From a bacterium endosymbiont of Escarpia laminata (GTDB lineage: Bacteria; Pseudomonadota; Gammaproteobacteria; Chromatiales; Chromatiaceae), in contig QGON01000071.1 in assembly GCA_003660235.1 (NCBI GenBank), forward strand, positions 1 to 64,000: DNA of 64,000 nucleotides. The letters run 5' to 3'. The position numbers and the translations under genes are program-made. Numbering within the stretch: position 1 is the stretch's first letter; each line of letters starts with the position of its first letter. The notes under the pieces are model-generated. The model was given only the letters and a program-made list of their open reading frames with translations. It had not been told where the DNA came from and searched no databases. Positions 7,775 through 17,300 of the stretch are shown here, piece after piece.

Positions 7775-9745
7775 CTAAACAACCCGCTCGTTTCCCCCAT
7801 CAATCGGGATCTGCGCGGCAGTGGTTTTGGCGAACAACGGACCGCAGAGCTCGGCGGTGAGTTCCGCCACGTCGTGGCTGGTAATCTCGGTCTTCAGCAG
7901 ATTCCTTGTCTTGTAATCCTGCACGCTCATGCCGTAGTGGTCGGCGCGGGCCTGCAGCACTTCCTGAGTCCAGATGCCGGTGTCGAAAACGGCATCGGGA
8001 TGCAGGATATTGATGCGAATGCCGTCTTTGGCCCACTCCAGAGCGACAATCCGGGCAAGCTGGGTGAGTGCGGCTTTTGAGGCGGAGTAGGCTGCCGCGC
8101 CCGCACCTGGTGCGGGTACGTTCTTTGATCCGATCACCACCACCCGGCCATTGTTCGGCGCCTGTTTCAGCAGAGGGTGAGATGACCGTAACAGGGCCAG
8201 ATTGGCATTCAGATTGACCTGCATGACCTGGTTCCACTCGTCGTCGGGGAGTTCCGCCACCGCGCAGCCGCCGGGAAACATGCCCGCATTCAGCACCAGC
8301 ATGTCGAGCCCGCCGAAGGCGAGGGTCGATTTTTGCAAAGATTGTTGCAGGGCCGCGCTGTCGGTGATGTCGCAGCAGATACCGAGATAGTCTGGGCGCA
8401 GGCAGAGGGTCTCGATGACAGGATCGATATCCAGACCCACCACGGCAGCTCCCCGTGCCAACAATGAATCCACACAGGCCTTGCCGATGCCGGAAGCGGC
8501 GCCCGTCACCAGCGCAACCTCGCCCTGAAACTGTGGCGCCTTTCCGCCTTTGCGTAGTTTGGCCTGTTCCAGCTCCCAGTACTCGACGTCGAAGATATCC
8601 CGCGCGGGCAGGGCGCGCCAGCCGCCGAGTCGTTCGGCGCGCTGAATGATCTCGATGGTGTGGCGATAGATATCTGAGATGATCTTCGCTTCTTTGGGAC
8701 TCTTACCGACGGTGAGCAGTCCCAGTGCCGGATCCAGCACCACCCGGGGTGCAGGGTCGAGCATCTTGACCGGTGCGCGTGACTGGGGCGATTGCTTTTC
8801 GAAGTATTGGCGATAGTTCCGGGCATAGCTTTCTACATCACGACCCAGCTGAGGAAGACGTTTGGTGCGGATGACGTGATCCGGAGTTGCCGGTCCCTGT
8901 TGCGAGATCACAGCGAGGTCATCCCGTTGGCAGAAGGCCATCTCGGCAGGCTTGCGATGACTGCGCAGTACTACCGGGAAACCGGCGGCAGCAGAGATGT
9001 CGCGGCGCAGGGACGCCAACACAATCGGATCTGTTGCAGTCGCTTCATAGGCGGGCTTAGGCAGTTCCCAGGCTCCCTCGGCCTGAAGGTATCTCTCCGC
9101 CCGGTCGACCAGCGCTATCATGCGTTCATAGGAGGCCTTGGCAGTGTCGCCAAAGGTGAAGAGGCCGTGGTTCATCAGCACCATGCCGAGGGTGCCCTCG
9201 TGGGCCTCTTTTGGGAATTGCTCCGCGACTCTCCGGGCCAGGTCGAAGCCGGGCATCACGTAGGGGATGATCACCAGGTCGTCGCCGTAGAGTTCGCGGA
9301 TGCGTGCTTCGCCATCCGGGGTGTTGGTGATGGTGACCAGGGCGTCGGCATGGGTATGGTCGACAAATTTGTAAGGCAGCGCCGCGTGCAGGATCGCCTC
9401 TACAGAGGCAGTCGGGGCGGAGGCGATGGTCTGCTGGGTCTTGAGCTGGTTGACCATCTCAAGATCGGAGAGCGACTCCAGGGTTGCCAGCTTCAGCAGA
9501 TGTGCCATGCGGACCGGGGTGTAACCCTCAGTCTCGATGGTGGCCAGATCCCAGCCGCTGCCCTTGACGTAGAGGATCTCCTCTTCATCTCCGAAGAGAT
9601 CGGGCTGGCGGATTTTTACCGAGGTGTTGCCGCCTCCGTGCAGCACCAGCGAGGGATCGCTCCCCAACAGTCTTGAGCTGTAGACCCGCAGTTGCAGATC
9701 ATCGGTGAATCGGGCGGCTTCGGTATCGTTCCAGAGGGTTTTCAT
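7775..9745 (-). CDS. bifunctional class II aldolase / short-chain dehydrogenase
   Basis: This is a 656-residue fusion. Residues about 1-380 are a class II aldolase domain, with the metal histidine pair in FVDHTHADALV and a later NHGLFTFG. Residues about 405-656 are a short-chain dehydrogenase with the NAD-binding glycine motif TGAASGIGKA, NAGMFPGG, and the catalytic YSASK. The fusion matches the family of rhamnulose-1-phosphate aldolase/alcohol dehydrogenase proteins, which split a phosphorylated sugar into dihydroxyacetone phosphate and lactaldehyde and then oxidise or reduce the aldehyde. No sugar kinase, isomerase or transporter lies next to it here, so the true substrate is open. The gene is convergent with the broken repeat-protein gene. 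Confidence 0.85.
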   Translation of the reverse strand: MKTLWNDTEAARFTDDLQLRVYSSRLLGSDPSLVLHGGGNTSVKIRQPDLFGDEEEILYVKGSGWDLATIETEGYTPVRMAHLLKLATLESLSDLEMVNQLKTQQTIASAPTASVEAILHAALPYKFVDHTHADALVTITNTPDGEARIRELYGDDLVIIPYVMPGFDLARRVAEQFPKEAHEGTLGMVLMNHGLFTFGDTAKASYERMIALVDRAERYLQAEGAWELPKPAYEATATDPIVLASLRRDISAAAGFPVVLRSHRKPAEMAFCQRDDLAVISQQGPATPDHVIRTKRLPQLGRDVESYARNYRQYFEKQSPQSRAPVKMLDPAPRVVLDPALGLLTVGKSPKEAKIISDIYRHTIEIIQRAERLGGWRALPARDIFDVEYWELEQAKLRKGGKAPQFQGEVALVTGAASGIGKACVDSLLARGAAVVGLDIDPVIETLCLRPDYLGICCDITDSAALQQSLQKSTLAFGGLDMLVLNAGMFPGGCAVAELPDDEWNQVMQVNLNANLALLRSSHPLLKQAPNNGRVVVIGSKNVPAPGAGAAAYSASKAALTQLARIVALEWAKDGIRINILHPDAVFDTGIWTQEVLQARADHYGMSVQDYKTRNLLKTEITSHDVAELTAELCGPLFAKTTAAQIPIDGGNERVV

Positions 9746-9844
9746 GGGCGTTGCAAATGTTGAGCGCTCGCGCAGAACGCGATACTTTGATTGAAGGAGG
9801 CCAGTCTATCCGTTTTCTGCGACAAAGGAATCTGTGAATGGGTT

Positions 9845-10330
9845 TCACAATTCCCGTTCAACGACGATCAGCTTGTAACCCAGCTCCAGGTATTGGCTGA
9901 TCTGTGCGGGACCGGAGGGCGCCACATCCACATAGTCGGGAAAGTCTTCATCCGTGTCGCCATACCAACTGGCATGGGTGCCGCAGACGTGTACATCGAC
10001 CCCTTGGTCCTGGGTGAGTGACTGGACGATTTCGTGGGCCTCGGGAAAGGCGTCCCGGTCGGATGATTTCAGGGCAAACATCTCCGGGCCATGGGTGACA
10101 ACGGCAATATCGAGATCGGGGAAGCGTGCACGCAATGCCTTGATATGGCGCAGGGTTTGGGAGATAGCCCAACCGAGATCATCCACGTCACTCTCCAGAA
10201 TCTCGAATACCACGCCATCGGGGGCAGTTTCAGATCGTAACAGGCGGTTGACTTCGGAAGCCTGCGGGACTGAACAAAAGAGCAGCGTGGCTGCCAGGAG
10301 TAGAATCAGCGCTCTACGGTGCCCTTTCAT
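9845..10330 (-). CDS. exported DsrE-family protein
   Basis: A 161-residue protein starts at the ATG at 10330, giving a clear signal peptide (MKGHRRALILLLAATLLFCS, cleavage near PQASE). A longer frame from 10408 runs into fabA and lacks a signal peptide at its N-terminus. The rest is a DsrE/DsrF-like fold: a segment around DIAVVTHGPEMFAL and a conserved cysteine in VDVHVCGTHASWYG. Cytoplasmic DsrE relatives relay sulfur on a cysteine. This exported type is often found in sulfur-metabolising bacteria, but its role is not established. It lies 10 bases after fabA on the same strand, so the two are probably co-transcribed. Confidence 0.75.
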   Translation of the reverse strand: MKGHRRALILLLAATLLFCSVPQASEVNRLLRSETAPDGVVFEILESDVDDLGWAISQTLRHIKALRARFPDLDIAVVTHGPEMFALKSSDRDAFPEAHEIVQSLTQDQGVDVHVCGTHASWYGDTDEDFPDYVDVAPSGPAQISQYLELGYKLIVVEREL

Positions 10331-10340
10331 ATTGAAGGGA

Positions 10341-10856
10341 TTAAAAGTTTTCTGTCGAGGTAAAGAGACCGACCCGCAGATCCTTGGCAGTGTAGATCTC
10401 CCGGCCATCCACCTTCATCACGCCGTCGGCCACGCCGAGAACCAGCTTGCGGCTGATGACCCGTTTCATGTCGATGTGGTAGGTCACCTTTTTTGCTTTC
10501 GGTAGTACCTGGCCAGTGAATTTAACCTCACCAACTCCTAATGCGCGACCGTGTCCGGGATTGCCGATCCAGCCCAGAAAGAAGCCCACCAACTGCCACA
10601 TGGCATCGAGTCCAAGGCAACCGGGCATCACCGGGTCACCGGGGAAGTGACAGTCGAAAAACCAGAGATCCGGGTTGATATCCAATTCAGCGAGTATCTC
10701 ACCTTTACCGAACTCCCCTCCCTCGTCGGAGATGTTGATGATGCGATCCATCATCAGCATGTTGGGCGTGGGCAACTGGGCGTTGCCGGGGCCGAACATC
10801 TCGCCGCGTCCGCAGGCGAGCAGTTCATCACGGGTAAAAGAGGGCTGTTTCGTCAT
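10341..10856 (-). CDS. fabA: 3-hydroxydecanoyl-ACP dehydratase/isomerase FabA
   Basis: This 171-residue enzyme dehydrates 3-hydroxyacyl-ACP and isomerises the C10 product to the cis-3 form, the entry point for unsaturated fatty acids. The active-site segment [20 protein letters not shown] carries the catalytic histidine, and the following helix carries the aspartate. The ATG at 10856 ([20 protein letters not shown]) matches the family start; the upstream extension to 11024 does not. The usual partner fabB is not downstream. An exported DsrE-family gene takes that place. Confidence 0.95.
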   Translation of the reverse strand: MTKQPSFTRDELLACGRGEMFGPGNAQLPTPNMLMMDRIINISDEGGEFGKGEILAELDINPDLWFFDCHFPGDPVMPGCLGLDAMWQLVGFFLGWIGNPGHGRALGVGEVKFTGQVLPKAKKVTYHIDMKRVISRKLVLGVADGVMKVDGREIYTAKDLRVGLFTSTENF

Positions 10857-11306
10857 TCTGGGAGCCTTGGTTTGATTACAGCAGCAATGGTGCCAAAGCC
10901 GGGTAGTTTCCTTGTTTACGGCGGGGTGTGTCAAATGCTTCATTGGTGGTCGGGGTGGTGGTGTATCGGAGGTGAGTGATAGGGAAATAGCGGTTGCTAC
11001 CGGGTTTGCGCATAAATGAAACACCTATAACGAGTAGGTGTTTACAATGTTTATAAATTACGTCATTCTTAAACCAAATATAAAAGGGAGAGGTGCAGCG
11101 ATGTTACATTCGGTAAGAGAGAATGGCTGGCTATGGAAGGAGTGTAGATATCTGCGGCGACCCCCGTCACCGCCAATCCGTTTGATACCCAAGAAGACCC
11201 AATAATATTCGAGTAGCTGCCCGTCCTGGATGGAGGCAGTCGTGCGTACGCTTGGCATGAAGACCGAATCGCTATCGTGTTGGATATAGACCTGAAAGGA
11301 AATACC
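10857..11306. other. divergent intergenic region between fabA and the giant lipoprotein gene
   Basis: No convincing gene is present. It holds the upstream regions of two divergent genes and one perfect dyad: AAACACCTA (11019-11027) and TAGGTGTTT (11035-11043) with a 7-base loop, about 165 bases upstream of fabA. The dyad has no T run on either strand, so it looks more like an operator than a terminator. It does not match FadR or FabR sites as I know them. An AAGGA ribosome site lies just before 11307. Confidence 0.45.
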
Positions 11307-14300
11307 ATGAGTTCCCAGCAAACCCGGAAGAGATCCCCGCTGTTGTTTCGCGCCTCCTTACTTGTTGCCTCTATGGCGCTGGTCCTGTCAGGGTGCGGTG
11401 GTGGCGGTGGAGATGATCCAGGTGTAGCTCCCCGTGGCATAGGCGGTGGCGGTGTCAAAGGGCCTCTGGCAAACGCGGTGGCCACGGCCACCCGCTTCGA
11501 TGCATCTCAGCCGGGGTTCAAGGGCGCAGTGGTGGATACAGGCACCACCGACAACGCAGCAGCGATCCAGGGGCTGGCCTTGCCCTTTCCCCTGACTCCC
11601 CCCTATATCCTCGAGTTCACCAGTAACGCGGGTACCACAGATATCACCACCGGTGCCTTTCCTGTGATCAGCACCATGCGCACCGTGATCACCCAGGCGT
11701 TGCTCGACAAAGGCGAGCAGATCTATGCCACGCCGTTGACTACCATGGCCACCGACCTGGCGGTGATGAATGCGGACTCCAGCACGGCGCCATTCACCGG
11801 TGATGGCGATGGCACCACCACAGCCGCCGAGTTTATTGCGGCGCTGCCGATAGCGGCCGCCCAAGTGGCCTCCACCGTCGGCTTTGGTATGAGTGGCGAT
11901 ATCGACATCTTCGACACACCACCACTGGTGGACGATACCACCGTTACCGCCGCCGAGCAGGCGGATGTGGCCAGCTACCGCGCCGCCGTAGAGGCGTTGA
12001 CCGCAGTGGTCGCACAGATTGATGACCAACTCCCCGGTGCCGATGCCAATGCAGTGCTGGAAGAGTTGGCCGCTGACCTTTCCACCGGTCAGATCAATGG
12101 CCAGGTACCTGATGCAGCGGGCAATCCCACCCCCAGCTCGGTGCTGACCGAGACCTCCGCCACCGTGCTGCAGCAGGATCCGGCCACGCTGCCGATCCCC
12201 GGCACTGATGATGGCACCGGCAACCCGCTGACTGTCGACCAGGTCCAACAGATCCTCATCGATGAAAAGGCCACTACGGGTTCCACCACCAATACAGACG
12301 ATCTCGATCCCACCACAGGAACCATCGAATTGGTTCTGCAACCGGCTGAGCCAGATCCGGATCGCGACGGCGATAATGTGCCGAATGCCCAGGACGCCTT
12401 CCCCGACGATGCCACCGAATCGGTGGATAGCGATGGCGACGGCGTCGGCGACAATGCCGACACTGATGACGACAACGATGACACCAGCCCTGGTGTAAGT
12501 TTCGCCTCCCAGGATCCTGACGGCGACGGCATCCCCAACGATGTCGATACGGATGACGATAACGACGGCGTACCGGATGTTCAGGATGCCTTCGATACCG
12601 ATCCCAACGAATTCCTCGATACCGACGGCGACGGCACTGGTGACAATGCCGACACAAATGACGACAATGACGCCGAGCCGGATGCGAACGACGCCTTTCC
12701 CAAAGACGCCAGCGAAACGGTGGACACCGACGGCGACGGTATCGGTGACAACGCCGATGCCGACGACGACAACGACGGTCTTTCCGATATCGATGAAGGC
12801 GACGGTGCAGTCGATACCGACGGTGACGGTACGCCTGACTCTCGTGATATCGACTCCGACGGCGACGGATACCTTGATAGCGTCGACCTTGATCCTACCG
12901 ACCCCAACATTACCGTAAACAGCGCCCCGGCTGCCTCGAACGGCACCCTGACCACTGCCGAGGCTACCGTGGGAACCGGAATTCTCCTCGGGGAAGATGT
13001 CAATGCAGGTGACGTACTGAACTTCAGCGTGGTCAGCCAGGGCACCAACGGTGCCGTAGTTATCACTGATGCTGCGACCGGCGCATATACCTACACCCCG
13101 GCGGACAACGACTTCAACGGTACTGACTCCTTCACCTTCCGGGTGAGTGACGGCACCGCCAACTCCAATATAGCCACCGTGGCGGTCACTATCACCCCGG
13201 TGAACGATGCGCCCACGGCTGATGACGATGCAGGTGCCACGGCTGAAGGCGGCTCAGTCACCGTCAATGTGCTCGATGGCGATGCCGACGTGGAGGGCGA
13301 TGCCCTGAGCGTCACCAACCTGAGCGTCCCTGCCAACGGCACGGCCACCCTCAACGCCGACGGCACCGTGACCTACACCCACGACGGTGGTGAGACTATC
13401 AGTGACAGCTTCACCTATACCGCCAACGATGGTACCGACGACTCCGCCCCCGCCACGGTGAATATCACCGTCACCCCGGTGAACGATGCGCCGGTCGGTG
13501 TTGCCGATAGTGGCGCCACCCTCGAGGGAGGTACGGTCACCATCGATCTGCTGGCCAACGACAGCGACGCGGAGAGTGATCCGCTCACTATCAGCGGCAT
13601 GACTCTGCCGGCAAATGGCCTGCTTGCCAACAACGCCGACGGCACCGTGACCTACACCCACAACGGTGGCGAAACGGTCAGCGACAGCTTCACCTATCGC
13701 GCCGATGACGGCAATCTCACCTCCGACCTCACCACCGTTACTATCACTATTACGCCGGTGAACGATTTGCCCACCGCAGATGACGATGCGGGTACCACGG
13801 CTGAAGGTGGTTCGGTTACGGTCAGCGTGCTTGATGGCGATGCCGATGCGGAAGGCAGCGCCCTGACCGTCACCAATTTGAGCGTTCCCACCAATGGTAC
13901 GGCGACGCTCAATGCCGACGGCACCGTGACCTACACTCACAACGGTAGTGAGACTATCAATGACAGCTTCACCTATACTGCCAATGACGGTACCGCTGAC
14001 TCTGCTGTAGCGACAGTCAATATCACCGTCACACCGGTAAATGATGTACCGGTGGCAGGTGCGGATAGCGGCACGGTCGACGAAGGTGGGACTGTTACCA
14101 TCGATCTGCTGGCCAATGATACCGACGGCGAAAATGATTCGCTCAGCGTCGCTGGTTTGATCCTCCCATCCCACGGAAACCTGATTAATAATCAGGACGG
14201 TACCGTGGTCTATGAGCATGACGGGGGTGAGACCACCAGCGACAGCTTCACCTATACCGCCTTTGACGGTACCGCCAACTCGGCGGTAACCACGGTAACG

Positions 14301-17300
14301 ATCACCATCAACCCGGTGAACGATGTGCCAGTGGCCAACGATGACGGCTTCAGTGTTGGTTTCAACAGCAGCAATAATTCGTTTGATGTACTGTTCAACG
14401 ACACCGATGCCGAAGGCTCGGCACTGACCATCAATACACCACTGGGTGCAACTTCAAGTGGTGGCGTGGTCAGCACGGACGGCAGCACTATTACCTATAC
14501 TCCTGCCAGCGGTTTCGATGGTACTGAGACCTTCACCTATAGCATGACCGACGGTACTGCCAACTCGGCGGATGCCACCGTGACCGTGATAGTCAGTGAC
14601 AACCAGGCGCCGGTGATCACCGAAGGGGTCTCCACAGCAGTGACCATGGATGAGGATGGTTCGCCTTTGGCTTTCATCCTGACCCTTCATGCCACCGATA
14701 CTGAGGGTGATACCCTGAACTGGAGTATCGATACCCAGGCCGCCAATGGCACTGCCACTGCCAATGGTCCAGGTGACGTCAAGGTCATCCTCTATGTGCC
14801 CAATCCTGACTTCAACGGCGCGGACAGCTTTGTCGTCGCGGTTACAGACGGCACCAACTCCGACACAATCATCGTCAACGTAACTGTTACGGCTCAGCCT
14901 GATGCGCCGGAGATCACCGAGGGTGCAACCACCACGGTGAACATGGATGAGGATGGCTCACCGACGGCCTTTGCACTGACCCTCAACGCCAGCGATGCCG
15001 ACGGCGATACCCTGACCTGGAGCATCTCCTCTGCTGCGACCAAGGGTGCGGCCACTGCCTCCGGCACCGGTGCCTCCAAGGTCATCGGCTACACGCCGAA
15101 TGCGGACGCCAACGGCACCGATACCTTCACGGTACAGGTGGATGACGGCACCGGTAGTACCGATACCATCGACGTGACGGTGAACATCGCGCCGGTCAAC
15201 GACGCGCCGACCATCGGCGGCACGGTGCCTGACGGAGAAGTAGGTGTTGCCTACTCCTTCACCCCGGCCTCCGATGACACTGAAGGTGACACCCTGACCT
15301 TTACTGCCGCCAATCTGCCCAGCTGGGCCGGCATCAACGGTGCCACTGGTGAGATCAGCGGTACGCCAGATGCCGCAGGGGTACAGATTGATATCACTAT
15401 TACCGTCACCGACGATGGTACCCCGCCGGAATCAGCCGATCTGGGTCCGTTCTCCATCACGATCAATCCGGCTACAGCGGTGGATGATCTGAGCGGCGTC
15501 TACAGGCTGACTGACACCGTCATCAGCATCGATCGCACCCTGTCCGGCACCGGTAGTTGTTTCACCGACGAGGCCGACGGTGATATCCGCCGTGTCTATA
15601 TTTCGATGAGCCAGACCGGCACGACTGTGACCGCGACGGACGGAGATCCCGGCGGAGGTGCCGCAACGGGAGTCGTCGACTCGCTCAACGACACGTTTAC
15701 GTTAACCTGGAGTATGAGTGTTAATGAAGATGGCTGGGATTTCACCGAGTCGTTTAGCTTTACCGGCACCTATGACCTGATACTCGGCGCCTTCAGCGGA
15801 GAAATTATCGAGACCGAGACGGGTGTAGATACCAACGACGGATTCAACAGCTACGACTGCACAAGCACCGCCGATGCGACCGGTACCTTCGTCTACAAAC
15901 ACAACGGCACCGAAGACTACAACGGTGTCTACGGCATGGAGTACCGGGAACGCGACCCGAATCCGGATCGTGGCTCCATACCTGTGGAGGTTGTCATAAA
16001 CGGCACTTCGATTACGCCGTATATCCCGCAGGGTGCTAATAATGCCACGTACACCAACACCAGTTTTGATCCCAATACCGGTCTCTTCACATTTACCGAA
16101 GAGATGTACGAGTTGCTTGATGAAGACGGCGACGGACTTGAGGACGATATTCGATGCGAGACTGTGATGTTTGGGGGTATCTTCGTGCGCGCACCGACGG
16201 ATGTCAGTGGATTGCCTGTCGTTGTCTTTCAGAGCGATGGAGAGGAGAAGCCTTTCCTGGACCATGTGGATCCTGCGATCTGTTCTGATCCAACTGCCAC
16301 GCCTGTATATACCGAGTATTGGGAGGACGAGATTTACGGCAAACTTCTGATCACCGAGCCCTACACCCTAAGGGTCACCAGCGCCGTCTCTGATAGTCTC
16401 ACTGAAGATGTTCACATCATGGGGCTGCTCAACCCTCCGATGCGCTCGGCAACTACCGGCAGTACCCTGCGGGCGGAGGTCTACGGCGCGACAGGTACTG
16501 TCTTGCTTTGCTCCCGGGCGTACGACCAAGGTGGTTTCAGGTTCGTGAGCCGATTGCCCCATGCGGACTTCGACAGCGAAGCGTTCCAGGACGGTTTCTA
16601 CAGCTTCGCCAGCTGCGATACCAACCAGAATGGCATGGGTACTCCTCTGGTTGATGGTGGGAACTATGTCGTGAAGATCATGGACGACATGGGTACAGCC
16701 GATGGTGGTGTTGACGACCAAGTGGTTGTCTCCCAAAATGCGGTCGCTCAACTCGCCCTGCCGGTGGCGGACCGTATCAGTCGCAGAGATGTGGACCTGA
16801 ATGGTGTCGTCTCCTCGGAGACGGAGCGGGGTCGGGTGATCGGCCTCTACGGGTTCTTCAACCCCTACCAGGCCATGACCGCGACCTTCCCAGGCGTACC
16901 CGGCGCCGACGGCTATCACTTCGACTTCGACAACACCGAGAGTCCGGAACGGAAACGGGTCTCCAGTAGCAGTCCGACTGTCACCCTGCCTGCGGGTGTG
17001 ATCAACGAGTGGGATGGTCTTTCGGAACTGCGTGTCTGGTCGGTTCACGATGACGGTCCCCGCAGGGCAATCTCCTGGAGTCGCCGTCTGGGTGTGTCGG
17101 CGGGCATGAACGGTTTCTTTACCGTTGAGACGGATAATCCGGATCTCGCCCTGGGTAAATTCGCCCTGCAGGTGATCAGTGACGGAAGTGATGTCACCTG
17201 CGTCGTGCCGACCTTCACCGGGCTCTCCTGCAGTCCGTGGCAGCAAGGAGCCTCAGGGTTCACTCCAAACGCCATCGACTGGGCCAACAATCGGGTGAGT

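Noticed and set aside
7636-7860. Small open frame after the broken repeat-protein gene
   Set aside because: It has no ribosome site or homology and overlaps the end of the convergent aldolase gene.
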